Positions 7,531-15,131 of a stretch of DNA of 64,000 bases are shown in pieces. Every line of letters starts with the position of its first letter. Position 1 is the stretch's first letter. Position numbers and translations under genes: made by a program. The notes under the pieces were generated by a model. The model was not told the DNA's origin. It did no database searches and was given only the letters and a program-made list of their open reading frames with translations. The stretch spans positions 1-64,000 of IMG/VR virus record IMGVR_UViG_3300036045_000316. The stretch is one strand, 5' to 3'. Source of the stretch: a virus.

Positions 7531-8646
7531 ATGAAACTGACAGCTAAGGTGAAGCTGATCACCACGCCTGAACAACATACACTCCTGCTGCAAACGATGG
7601 AGAGAGCGAACGCCGCCTGCAACTATATCAGTCAGCAGGCGTGGGAAACCAACACCTTCCGTCAGTTTGATTTGCACAAACTCACCTACAAGACGGTTCG
7701 CGCTGCCTTCGGATTGGCGGCGCAGGTGGTGATCCGCTGTATCTCCAAAGTTGCCGACGCCTACAAACTGGATCGGCAGACCAAGCGGACGTTCAAGCCT
7801 CGCGGCGGCGTCGCTTACGATGATCGTGTGCTGAATTGGCGTTTGGTACAGCGGCAGGTATCGATCTGGACGCTGAACGGACGTGAGATGATGCCGTTCG
7901 CAGCGGGCGAACATCAACTCGAATTGCTGCGTACTCAACAAGGCGAAACCGATCTTGGCTATGTCGAGGGTGCGTTCTACCTGTTCGCCGTGTGCAACGT
8001 TGAGGAAGCCAAGCCGATTGATGTCGATGGTATTCTTGGCGTCGATCTTGGCGTTGTTAATCTCGCCACCGACAGCGACGGCAAGCTGCACTCTGGCAGC
8101 CACATCAAAAGCGGACGCATTCGCCACCTTCGGATGAGGAAGAAACTCCAGAAAAAGGGAACAAAAGCAGCCAAACGACTGCTTAAACGCTTGTCTGGCA
8201 AGGAAACGCGTTTCGCCAATGATGTCAATCACTGTATCAGCAAGCAGATTGTAAAGACTGCGAAAGGCACTCGGCGCGGTATTGCCCTCGAAAACCTCGA
8301 AGGCATCCGCCAGAGGATCACGGCTCGTCGCAGGCAGCGAACAATCCTGCATAGCTGGTCGTTTGACGATCTCCAACAGAAGATTAGCTACAAGGCAAAG
8401 CGCGTCGGTGTTCCCGTGATCTTCGTTGATCCCCGTAACACTTCTCGCACCTGCCCAGCTTGTGGTTGCATCGATAAACATAATCGCCCGAACCAATCTA
8501 CCTTTGCCTGTATCGCTTGCGGTTTCGCTGCCCATGCCGATCAGGTTGCCGCGATCAACATCAAGTCGCGGGGCGTCAGTCAATACGCCGCACGTCTCGG
8601 ATGCCAGACTAACCCTAGTCTGGTAGCGCCGGGGACAAGCCCCTAA
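7531..8646 (+). CDS. tnpB: TnpB RNA-guided nuclease
   Basis: 371 aa, normal length for TnpB, the transposon-encoded RNA-guided DNA endonuclease related to Cas12. The RuvC residues appear intact: D in GILGVDLGVVN (about residue 172), E in IALENLEGIR (about 250) and D in AHADQVAAINI near the C-terminus. A zinc ribbon CPACG...CIACG lies between the last two. The N-terminus has the usual helical domain (TPEQHTLLLQTMERANAACNYIS). The stop codon lies inside the right-end hairpin. In this family TnpB helps retain the element by cutting the empty donor site with a guide transcribed from the right end. Confidence 0.92.
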   Translation: MKLTAKVKLITTPEQHTLLLQTMERANAACNYISQQAWETNTFRQFDLHKLTYKTVRAAFGLAAQVVIRCISKVADAYKLDRQTKRTFKPRGGVAYDDRVLNWRLVQRQVSIWTLNGREMMPFAAGEHQLELLRTQQGETDLGYVEGAFYLFAVCNVEEAKPIDVDGILGVDLGVVNLATDSDGKLHSGSHIKSGRIRHLRMRKKLQKKGTKAAKRLLKRLSGKETRFANDVNHCISKQIVKTAKGTRRGIALENLEGIRQRITARRRQRTILHSWSFDDLQQKISYKAKRVGVPVIFVDPRNTSRTCPACGCIDKHNRPNQSTFACIACGFAAHADQVAAINIKSRGVSQYAARLGCQTNPSLVAPGTSP

Positions 8647-8668
8647 CTTTAGTTATGGGGTCGTTGAC
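8500..8668 (+). ncRNA. Predicted omega (guide scaffold) RNA at the element's right end
   Basis: In TnpB elements the guide RNA scaffold overlaps the 3' end of tnpB and ends at the right tip, with the guide reading into flanking DNA. The hairpin at 8640-8660 fits the terminal scaffold stem. The 5' end given here is arbitrary; only the 3' structure is seen. Confidence 0.4.
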
Positions 8669-8817
8669 TTTTCACCAGAGGAACGTGGGACGATCCTGAC
8701 TCTCGCCAGTCGTTCCTGCACTTTCCAATGGCTTTCAAGGTGGACGATGGCGGGTTTGTCGGGGGCGAGTACATGATCCGCCGCGATGTGGTGAAGAAGC
8801 ACAGCTGGGAGGGGTGA
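8668..8817 (+). pseudogene. 3' fragment of an interrupted phage gene
   Basis: Immediately after the element a frame reads ...RGTWDDPDSRQSFLHFP, then MAFKVDDGGFVGGEYMIRR to a stop at 8817. It looks like the end of a real protein with no start of its own. An internal ATG at 8728 could give a 29-residue peptide. It may be the detached end of the gene at 7182. Confidence 0.45.
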
Positions 8818-8821
8818 AAGG

Positions 8822-8923
8822 TTGGACGAACTGGACGCAATTCGAGCGCGATTGGCAGCAATGAGGCGGAATTGTCTTACCGTCTGCATGGCGAACTCGT
8901 GCCTAGTGGAGACTAGTGGGTAA
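8822..8923 (+). CDS. Short ORF with TTG start
   Basis: 33 aa (LDELDAIRARLAAMRRN...) starting at TTG 8822 with GGGAGGGG seven bases upstream. The helical opening resembles many tiny phage early proteins. Overlaps the next GTG ORF. Confidence 0.35.
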   Translation: MDELDAIRARLAAMRRNCLTVCMANSCLVETSG

Positions 8924-9047
8924 GCGCTTGAAAAACCTGTGGTGTCTTGAGCAGGTTAAGCTACAACCCCGTGTCTTCCCTTTGCTCAAAGGGGATCATG
9001 TAGAGGTCGCCCGGCTGACCATCCTGCCGAAACCCAAGCCGTACTAA
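8916..9047 (+). CDS. Short ORF with GTG start
   Basis: 43 aa, with GGAG four bases before GTG 8916. The second half (QVKLQPRVFPLLKGDHVEV, ARLTILPKPKPY) reads like genuine protein sequence. It has no known family and may be the remnant of a longer gene. Confidence 0.4.
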   Translation: MGKRLKNLWCLEQVKLQPRVFPLLKGDHVEVARLTILPKPKPY

Positions 9048-9123
9048 GACGACCTTGCTCTTTTCAGGTGGCGTGAATTATATAGCACCTGAGTCCCGTC
9101 CGGAAGCGGGTAAAGTGAAAATC

Positions 9124-9402
9124 ATGAACGATGACGCCGACTTTCACGCCGCGCTCAAAGCCACAGGATTACGTGGAAAGTGGGAAACTGATGGCGAGTC
9201 ATTCTTCCTTCAAAACGTGTGGTGGCAATCATTTGATGTCTATGGCGATGATGAAATCGGGTGGAAGCTCTCCATCAGCGACCACGATGTAGATATGGAT
9301 GAGAATGGTCAGTCAATGTCAGCTACCGATATTCAGGACGATCTGTTTCCGACGTGGATCGACGCCGCAAAACGCGCTGAAGCCCTTTGCCGCTTCGACT
9401 GA
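9124..9402 (+). CDS. Small acidic unknown protein
   Basis: 92 aa from ATG 9124 (MNDDADFHAALKATGLRG). The frame is open upstream with GTG 9115 and TTG 9055 as alternatives; no strong ribosome site decides between them. No family recognised. Confidence 0.55.
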   Translation: MNDDADFHAALKATGLRGKWETDGESFFLQNVWWQSFDVYGDDEIGWKLSISDHDVDMDENGQSMSATDIQDDLFPTWIDAAKRAEALCRFD

Positions 9403-9432
9403 GCAAAACAAAGACGGAGGTTGCACTAGCCT

Positions 9433-9849
9433 ATGCACAAGATCAAAGCAACTGGTCTTTCCAGTGCCTTTATCGTCCATGTTGACGGCACGAAGGAACC
9501 GTTGGGGAGCAGACTTCAGAAAACTACAATGTTTCGCTTCGAGCCAGCCGAAGTATTGCCTGAAGAACCGATCTATACGTTCATTTCGGAGCCGCTTTCA
9601 TGGACATGGACTCTGTCCGCTGACCAACTTTTTAAGTTTCCCCAATTGGCTCAAGCCGGCTACTTGTTGGTCTTATCGCTGCCGCGCCGACAGGAATGGG
9701 CGGGATTGTCGAATTCAACGGTGCATCGGATCAGGCGATCATGGGCGCGGCGCGTGTACAAGTTGCTGCGCGATCATGGCATTCCCGCGACGCAGTATCA
9801 TATTTACGTGGAATTTGAGGCGGTTGTGAACTTAGGAGCAGGCGAATGA
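9433..9849 (+). CDS. Unknown protein
   Basis: 138 aa with AGACGGAGG about ten bases upstream. It has a beta-rich N-terminal half and a basic helical C-terminal part (RIRRSWARRVYKLLRDHG). No domain recognised. It overlaps the next ORF by ATGA. Confidence 0.6.
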   Translation: MHKIKATGLSSAFIVHVDGTKEPLGSRLQKTTMFRFEPAEVLPEEPIYTFISEPLSWTWTLSADQLFKFPQLAQAGYLLVLSLPRRQEWAGLSNSTVHRIRRSWARRVYKLLRDHGIPATQYHIYVEFEAVVNLGAGE

Positions 9850-10013
9850 ACCCTACTGAGCTACAGGAGATTAAGGCGAAACTTGAAGCTATGGAAGCCT
9901 GTATGGAGTCGAGTGCATGGAGATTGTCGGAATACGAGCAATCGGCTGATGTCACGGAATATGTCTATGTTCGTCCCCACACTGGTCTTATACGTCAAAG
10001 GCGGCAAACTTAG
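9846..10013 (+). CDS. Small unknown protein
   Basis: 55 aa (MNPTELQEIKAKLEAMEACM...), starting in an ATGA overlap with the preceding gene. It is charged and helical, and its 3' part overlaps in another frame the start of the methylase remnant. Confidence 0.45.
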   Translation: MNPTELQEIKAKLEAMEACMESSAWRLSEYEQSADVTEYVYVRPHTGLIRQRRQT

Positions 10014-10278
10014 TCCTGCATATATGCGTGAATTGCGCGGGGTGATAGAGCGAGAATCTAACGTGACTATGGGTGGCTTTATCTGCCTTCAAGAGCCGAC
10101 AAAGGGAATGATAAGCGAAGCGGCTGAAGCTGGCATGTTTGAGTATCGTGGAGTGAATTACCCTAGACTGCAAATTAGGACAATTCAAAATCTGTTGGAC
10201 GGCAAAGGATTTGAAACGCCGTCTAAGGTTCAGACGATGGATTGGATTAGGCAATTAGCCCTCCCCCTAACCTCATAG
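9949..10278 (+). pseudogene. C-terminal remnant of a DNA methyltransferase
   Basis: From LYVKGGKLSPAYMRELRGVI onward the sequence matches the conserved C-terminal part of site-specific adenine DNA methylases: GGFICLQEPTKGM, EAAEAGMFE and YPRLQIRTIQNLLDGK correspond to the family's 'IGvfitLe.PTk.M..EA..AG', 'yPriQilTIeeLL.Gk'. All catalytic motifs (AdoMet binding, DPPY) are missing, so no methylation is expected. The nearest in-frame ATG is 9949. It is a relic of a methylase gene in a region that also suffered an IS insertion. Confidence 0.75.
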
Positions 10279-10362
10279 GGGGGGGTAGACACAAGTCCTA
10301 AAGGTGATAATTCCGAAAAATATTATCCCTATCGTGGGATCAATGATTACAAGGGTAGCTTC

Positions 10363-10659
10363 TTGTCTTTCGACGAGGCAAGACAAAAGTGGGAGGTCTA
10401 TCTAAAGAGTGATGAAATTTCGTTGGAGCAAGATGCTTGGGGACATCTCTGCTACCTTCGCCAAGATGGGGTGCTGCAATTGATGATGGAGTTTGAGCGC
10501 AACTCTGGCGTTCGTGCTTTTCGCGCCGCCGGTAAGGAAGAGTGGAGTTACATTGACCCGGAGACGGATAAGAAACTGTACCGAAAGTTCTGGCGAGACA
10601 ACAACTTTTCTCTCAAAGTCCAATATGCAGTTGATCAGTTTGAGGAGGGTGAAGATTGA
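10363..10659 (+). CDS. Unknown protein with TTG start or lost 5' end
   Basis: 98 aa from TTG 10363 (SFDEARQKWEVYL...). The frame upstream, back to a TAG about 85 bases earlier, still looks coding (YYPYRGINDYKGSF) but has no ATG or GTG. So either TTG is the true start (weak AAGGG before it) or the gene lost its beginning. It ends with GAGGAGGG, the ribosome site of the next gene. Confidence 0.5.
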   Translation: MSFDEARQKWEVYLKSDEISLEQDAWGHLCYLRQDGVLQLMMEFERNSGVRAFRAAGKEEWSYIDPETDKKLYRKFWRDNNFSLKVQYAVDQFEEGED

Positions 10660-11396
10660 ACGCATTCGTTCGTATACCAACCGAAATCCTGCGAAACTTT
10701 CAACCGGAAAGTATCCATGTCGTGCCTGCCTACCTTGATGCCGTGCCGAACGGCGCAGGCGATCCGCTGGCGGCATTGCAACAGACCCCGATCTCCGAAA
10801 AGACGCTCCCCGCTATCAAGATAGTGCGAATATTCACCGATGAAGAGGTCAGAATCAAGCAACGCCTCCCTGCGAATATCCCGTTCTATGAGGCGTTAGT
10901 TGCGGATATTCCTCAGGTTTCGTTCGACGGCGGGAAGTGGTGGCGCGACAAGCAACTCTGGTGGGTGCTGTGGGATGAAATAGCGCCCTTTAATCACACA
11001 ACTGAACTTCACTGCTACTTGCGTCGTGAGGCGATACTGTCGGAAATTAGGATTCGTCGCCATCAACCGCAGTACATGAATCCCCTGCTGATTGCGCCGT
11101 TCACGGCAACTGCTGAGGAGTGGAGAGAGTTCACGCGGCGACGATCATTCACCGTTACGCCGATGGGGATAACTATCGCCCTCAACTCAAGGGCGTTTGA
11201 AGTGGCGAATGTTGTCGAAAGACGCGTGTACGATGGGGGCAGCAAGACATTTGAACACACTGCTTACTACTTGAGAGAGAGCGGGGCGGCAACGAACAGC
11301 GACGATGTTCGACGCTTTGAACATGCCGAGGATGTCAAGTTTTACCTGAACCTCGTTGGACGCGAATGGGAGATAGAGTTACGTGACCAGATTTAA
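10656..11396 (+). CDS. Unknown protein with TTG start
   Basis: 246 aa. TTG 10656 overlaps the upstream stop (TTGA) and has GAGGAGGG just before it, so the rare start is well supported. Mixed alpha/beta, no recognised domain; aromatic-rich around residues 85-125 (GGKWWRDKQLWWVLWDE). Confidence 0.65.
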   Translation: MNAFVRIPTEILRNFQPESIHVVPAYLDAVPNGAGDPLAALQQTPISEKTLPAIKIVRIFTDEEVRIKQRLPANIPFYEALVADIPQVSFDGGKWWRDKQLWWVLWDEIAPFNHTTELHCYLRREAILSEIRIRRHQPQYMNPLLIAPFTATAEEWREFTRRRSFTVTPMGITIALNSRAFEVANVVERRVYDGGSKTFEHTAYYLRESGAATNSDDVRRFEHAEDVKFYLNLVGREWEIELRDQI

Positions 11397-11727
11397 AGAC
11401 CTATCCGCACTCGTTTGCCAGTACGTCATTGATTTCTGGCGGCTGATTTTGGGACGACGCGACGCTGCTTTAGACTTGGACTTGAACAAGCCGAAGCGCC
11501 ATCACTACGGCGAGACAGAAGGGGATATGTGGCTTGAAGCGGCGTGGCGTCAGGCGATGGATAGCAGGGAAAAGGTGATTTACATCACTGCCGATCAGGT
11601 GGGGACGGTTTTGAAGTCAATGGAACTCCTGCCTGTCTTTGCATTTGCCATTCCGTTTCCGTCCGATCCTACCCTGATCGGTAGGTATCGGGGTTTTGAG
11701 GTCAGAGTTAAGGATGGTGCGAAGTGA
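11383..11727 (+). CDS. Small unknown protein with GTG start
   Basis: 114 aa from GTG 11383, overlapping the upstream gene by 14 bases. There is a hydrophobic N-terminal stretch (ALVCQYVIDFWRLILG) but no clear membrane segment. The C-terminal half resembles small phage proteins of unknown role. Confidence 0.6.
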   Translation: MTRFKDLSALVCQYVIDFWRLILGRRDAALDLDLNKPKRHHYGETEGDMWLEAAWRQAMDSREKVIYITADQVGTVLKSMELLPVFAFAIPFPSDPTLIGRYRGFEVRVKDGAK

Positions 11728-11831
11728 GCAGCGAGATTGAACCCGTTCCCGCTTCGGCGGTGTTGACGTACCTCTATAAAACGGGCGACGGCGAAGCACG
11801 GTATCTGGTGGGGGTGCATCTGCTGTCATGA
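11724..11831 (+). CDS. 35-residue ORF coupling into the HTH gene
   Basis: GTG 11724 overlaps the previous stop (GTGA) and its own stop overlaps the next start (ATGA at 11828). It encodes VSSEIEPVPASAVLTYLYK and a short tail. It may be a real small protein or a coupling peptide. Confidence 0.45.
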   Translation: MSSEIEPVPASAVLTYLYKTGDGEARYLVGVHLLS

Positions 11832-12166
11832 AACCAAACGCAGCATCTCCATCCCATGAACGACGCAGCTACGGTCAGGCGCAAATCGACCTGATCAATG
11901 CCGTGATCGACTACAAATTGGATGAGCAGAACAACGGCAATCCGCCGTCGCAGAATGAGCTTGCCGACATTCTGGGCATCAGTCCTTCTACCGTGCGGAC
12001 GCTGATCGACACCATCATTGCCAATCCAAAACCGTCGCATCCGGCGCGGCTGGGCAAGGATCACATTGGGCGCGTCACCGTCCCCGACGGCGAATTTAGG
12101 ATGATCGCCAAGCAACGCCAAAGCAAACAGGAAAACACCCCTACGAAACAAGGCGAAAATCCTTGA
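11828..12166 (+). CDS. HTH transcriptional regulator
   Basis: 112 aa. Residues 17-62 form a winged/LuxR-like HTH (PPSQNELADILGISPSTVRTL is the helix-turn-helix). The C-terminus is basic. It is the last gene before the strong terminator at 12.23 kb and could control this operon or the late genes that follow. It is not close enough to a named family for a symbol. Confidence 0.7.
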   Translation: MKPNAASPSHERRSYGQAQIDLINAVIDYKLDEQNNGNPPSQNELADILGISPSTVRTLIDTIIANPKPSHPARLGKDHIGRVTVPDGEFRMIAKQRQSKQENTPTKQGENP

Positions 12167-12225
12167 TCAGCGCGATTGCGCTCACGTAATCCTGTGAGTG
12201 TGCGCCGGCGTTGCCGCCTGTCAAT

Positions 12226-12256
12226 GCCCGTTGTATGCTCCGACAACGGGCTTTTT
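12226..12256 (+). terminator. Rho-independent terminator closing the 3-12 kb operon
   Basis: GCCCGTTGT (12226-12234) pairs perfectly with ACAACGGGC (12243-12251), followed by TTTTTGTTG. This is the clearest intrinsic terminator in the window and separates the small-gene region from the structural genes. Confidence 0.9.
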
Positions 12257-12282
12257 GTTGTGGTGAACGCGAACAGGGCAAC

Positions 12283-13407
12283 GTGGGACTTTTCGACAAC
12301 GACTTCATTCAAGATACGTTCGGCGTCAGCGGGCTTGACTGGAAACTGCGCGACGAGTTCACGACGGCGGCAGTTGCGCCGCTGACCAGCCCGCGCCCCT
12401 GCGAACCGGGACCGGGCTTGATCACTATCTCCGACTCCGGCAACCGCGCTTCTATTGCCAGCGGTGCGCTCACCTTCACCGGAGGGGGCAGCGCCAACCC
12501 GCATTTCATTGGGCAAGCAGCAGCAGGATTGGCGCGTGTGGTTGGACGCATGTTCTTGATGGAGCATACGCCCGGCGGCGCACGGAATGTCCTGGGCTGG
12601 CAAACAGTCACCTCGGCATCCAACGCCGCACACGGCTTGCAGGTGAACGGAACGGCGCTCACCATTACTGACTCGGCAACTGGTGGCTTCAACATGGCGA
12701 CTGGCTTCACCGTTGCGAGTTCCACTTCTTATCAGATCGCCGTCATTGCCCGCACAGCAGGGATGCACATTCTGATCAAGGGGGGCGCGTATTCGACGTG
12801 GACACTCCTATGGACGGATGACGTCGGCAGCTTTGCCACCATGTATCCAGCGGTGTACCCCCTGTCCAATCAAGCGGGAACATCAACGATGTCGTACTGG
12901 CGCATCCGCGATCTGGCTGCCTACTTCAATGCCAACAACGCCATCGCTACTGTGAATGCGGCGTCACCGTCCGGTTCGTATACAGCAACGGCAGACCAAC
13001 AACTCAACATCACCTTCACTTCGCCGAGCAGCATCACCGCCGAGTCCGGTATTCGCTTCCGCGTGACCGACGCCAGCAATTACCTATGGGCGGGCTTCAC
13101 GACTGCCGGATCGTTCCAATTGCGGCGCTACACCAGTGGAACACCAACAAACTTGATCGACGTGGCAAGCGTCATTTCGACCAGTCAAACGCGCATGGTT
13201 CAAATCAATATGGCGGGATCGACCCTTGACGCCTACACATGGTCAGGCACAACGCCGACCAAGCGCGGATCAACGATCACCGAGTCGCAAGGCAACACTC
13301 AGACGGGAATTACCACCGACACTGGATCGGGTTGGACAGCGGCGAATCTGCTGAGTTTCCCGCGCACGAACGCCGCTTGGGATGCGGAATTGGATCGGGT
13401 GGCGTGA
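12283..13407 (+). CDS. Probable virion surface protein, beta-rich
   Basis: 374 aa from GTG 12283; the frame is open further upstream but earlier starts would lie in or before the terminator stem, so a start after it is chosen. The protein is S/T/G-rich with long beta stretches and two similar jelly-roll-like halves (SYQIAVIARTAGMHILIKGG; ESGIRFRVTDASNYLWAGF), typical of LamG/concanavalin-like phage surface modules. Its position ahead of the terminase genes suggests a fibre or decoration role. Named by fold impression only. Confidence 0.55.
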   Translation: MGLFDNDFIQDTFGVSGLDWKLRDEFTTAAVAPLTSPRPCEPGPGLITISDSGNRASIASGALTFTGGGSANPHFIGQAAAGLARVVGRMFLMEHTPGGARNVLGWQTVTSASNAAHGLQVNGTALTITDSATGGFNMATGFTVASSTSYQIAVIARTAGMHILIKGGAYSTWTLLWTDDVGSFATMYPAVYPLSNQAGTSTMSYWRIRDLAAYFNANNAIATVNAASPSGSYTATADQQLNITFTSPSSITAESGIRFRVTDASNYLWAGFTTAGSFQLRRYTSGTPTNLIDVASVISTSQTRMVQINMAGSTLDAYTWSGTTPTKRGSTITESQGNTQTGITTDTGSGWTAANLLSFPRTNAAWDAELDRVA

Positions 13408-13589
13408 TGACCCTACTGCAATGCCTAGCCGACTTTGCCCTCAGAATCGTCCTCGTCGCTGGCTGCATCAGTACGGCGCTGCTGCTATTGCTTGCATGGC
13501 TGTCCGAACGGGAGATGAAGTTTCGTGATCAACGCTTAGAGAAGGAGCGTCAAGATGGAACGGAAGATGACGGTATCGCGCCTATTTAG
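13407..13589 (+). CDS. Small single-pass membrane protein
   Basis: 60 aa starting at a TGATG overlap. One strong membrane segment (residues 10-29, ALRIVLVAGCISTALLLLLA) is followed by a charged tail. It could be an accessory lysis or envelope protein; nothing more specific is visible. Confidence 0.6.
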   Translation: MTLLQCLADFALRIVLVAGCISTALLLLLAWLSEREMKFRDQRLEKERQDGTEDDGIAPI

Positions 13590-14106
13590 CTGTCTATTCG
13601 CGCTGATGTTCGTGTTCGTCAGTCTGCTCGTGCCGACTGGCGCAGCGCCCGCGCAAGCGGCAGAGTACGGCTCGGTGGGGTGCTTGCCGTCGATCCTCAC
13701 CGCCGAGTCGGTGCTGGTGTCGCCGCTGAAATGGCATCCCGATTACGAGCGCCTCAAATGGCAGAAGCGCACCTTCATGCCCGTGACCGGACTTGCCGAC
13801 TGGCAGGTGCTGGACGGCGACAAAATTCAGCCGGATTATGTGCTTCACGGTTGGTGGTATGGCGATGTGTTCGCCGATGTGAAACTGTTCACTTATCCCT
13901 TCTGGGCGCGGTTTCAATCCGAACAACCGCCGCGAGATTATCAGTACGGGGTGGGACAAATTCTGTTCGGCGTGCATCCGACATTCCCCGATCACTACGT
14001 CGTCTTCGTGATGGATCGGTTTCATCCGCAGTGGTCGCCAGCGGATCACTGTTTCTGCACGTTCCTCGTGGACAAAGCCCGCGTGGATGCGCTGACGGGG
14101 TGGTGA
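13555..14106 (+). CDS. Secreted protein of unknown function
   Basis: 183 aa with a classical Sec signal peptide: basic start MERKMTVSR, hydrophobic core LFALMFVFVSLLVP and an AQA-A cleavage-like site near residue 35. The mature part contains several tryptophans and three cysteines. It overlaps the preceding membrane-protein gene by 35 bases. No family recognised. Confidence 0.65.
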   Translation: MERKMTVSRLFSCLFALMFVFVSLLVPTGAAPAQAAEYGSVGCLPSILTAESVLVSPLKWHPDYERLKWQKRTFMPVTGLADWQVLDGDKIQPDYVLHGWWYGDVFADVKLFTYPFWARFQSEQPPRDYQYGVGQILFGVHPTFPDHYVVFVMDRFHPQWSPADHCFCTFLVDKARVDALTGW

Positions 14107-14111
14107 TAGTA

Positions 14112-14270
14112 ATGCCCTTCGGCTTCGATATTCCTCAGCTGATCGTCCTCGCCTGCTTTACATTACTTGGCATCACGGTGGGCTTTCTGATCGGGGTGGT
14201 GGTGATGGGGCGGAAGGGTGAACGAAGCAGCAAGTACGACCATAACGAGACGGGGGAAAGCAGACGGTAG
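14112..14270 (+). CDS. Small single-pass membrane protein
   Basis: 52 aa from ATG 14112. Residues 9-31 form one membrane helix with glycines (LIVLACFTLLGITVGFLIGV) and a charged C-terminal tail. It ends immediately before the terminase small subunit start. Confidence 0.6.
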   Translation: MPFGFDIPQLIVLACFTLLGITVGFLIGVVVMGRKGERSSKYDHNETGESRR

Positions 14271-15131
14271 ATGAGCGTTCGGTACAGCGCGGCAGACAAG
14301 AAAAAGGTCATTCAAACGTTGCAGCGATCCGGCGGGCTGACTGCTGACGGAATTGCTGCTGTGCGCCGCCTTGAATTACATATTGCAACTCTCAGTAAAT
14401 CAACAATACGCCGCTGGTGGTCGCGGCACCAGCATGACGGCGGCGCTCCCCCTGCCAAGCGCAATAAACGTAAACAAGATTCTGCGAAGTGGACTGATCG
14501 CGCTTCGGCTAACAAGGTGTCCGAGATCGCTGACGATGACCCACTTGCCTTCCCCGTTTACGATGGACTTACACCTAAGCAGCGCGTGTTCGTCGCCGTT
14601 TATTTGCGGACGCTCAATGCCACTGAAGCAGCAATGCAAGCCTACCAAACGACAGATCGCGTAGTAGCGGCATCCATCGGCTACCAGAATCTTCGCAAAC
14701 TGAATGTTCGCACCATCATTGATGCCGAACTTGACGCAAGGACACTCACTAAATCAGAAATTCTGTTCCGACTGACCGAGATCGCCATTGGCTCAATCGA
14801 GGATGTGGCTGATCTGCGTGATGATGGCACATGGCAAGTCAACCTTACGAAAGCACATTTACGCGGCAAGTTGCACTTAATCCACAAATTGACCGAGAAG
14901 CGGAACACTGACGGCGACGGCAATACTGAATCAACGTTCGCCGTTGAACTCTACGATGCCCACGCCGCGCTGCGCGATCTTGGTCGCCACCGTCAACTAT
15001 TCAATGAGAAGATCGAACTGGCGATCCCAAAGGAAGTGGCGGAGTTACTTGGCAAGTACAACATCTCGATGTCGCAGTTCTTCGCCGTGTTCCAAAAGCT
15101 GCTAGAACGCAAAGTGATCGCCCATGCTTGA
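14271..15131 (+). CDS. terS: Phage terminase small subunit
   Basis: 286 aa. DNA-recognition part of the packaging motor. An N-terminal HTH-like segment (residues 1-60) is followed by a basic linker and the Terminase_2 core (LTPKQRVFVAVYLRTLNATEAAMQAY, then the helical RTIIDAELDARTLTKSEILFRL). The C-terminus continues with helices likely used for oligomer formation. It overlaps the large-subunit start by 8 bases, the expected order. Confidence 0.88.
   Translation: MSVRYSAADKKKVIQTLQRSGGLTADGIAAVRRLELHIATLSKSTIRRWWSRHQHDGGAPPAKRNKRKQDSAKWTDRASANKVSEIADDDPLAFPVYDGLTPKQRVFVAVYLRTLNATEAAMQAYQTTDRVVAASIGYQNLRKLNVRTIIDAELDARTLTKSEILFRLTEIAIGSIEDVADLRDDGTWQVNLTKAHLRGKLHLIHKLTEKRNTDGDGNTESTFAVELYDAHAALRDLGRHRQLFNEKIELAIPKEVAELLGKYNISMSQFFAVFQKLLERKVIAHA

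Larger units (their letters stand above)
7457..8668 (+). mobile_element. IS200/IS605-family element carrying tnpB only (IS1341-like)
   Basis: The two ends carry matching stem-loops. The left has CCCCTAGCT pairing with AGCTA-T-GGGG (7457-7477). The right has CCCCTAACT pairing with AGTTA-T-GGGG (8640-8660). Both have the same bulged T, and they differ by a compensating G-C to A-T change. No tnpA is present, so movement would need a transposase in trans. The right tip probably ends in TCGTTGAC (8661-8668). The left tip is a little upstream of the hairpin and could not be fixed, because this family makes no target duplication. Confidence 0.8.

Noticed and set aside
7498-8583. 361-codon minus-strand reading frame
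   Set aside because: Antisense to tnpB, whose catalytic motifs are intact.
12061-12768. 235-codon minus-strand frame across the 12.2-kb terminator
   Set aside because: It spans an intrinsic terminator and is antisense to two plus-strand genes; composition is shadow-like.
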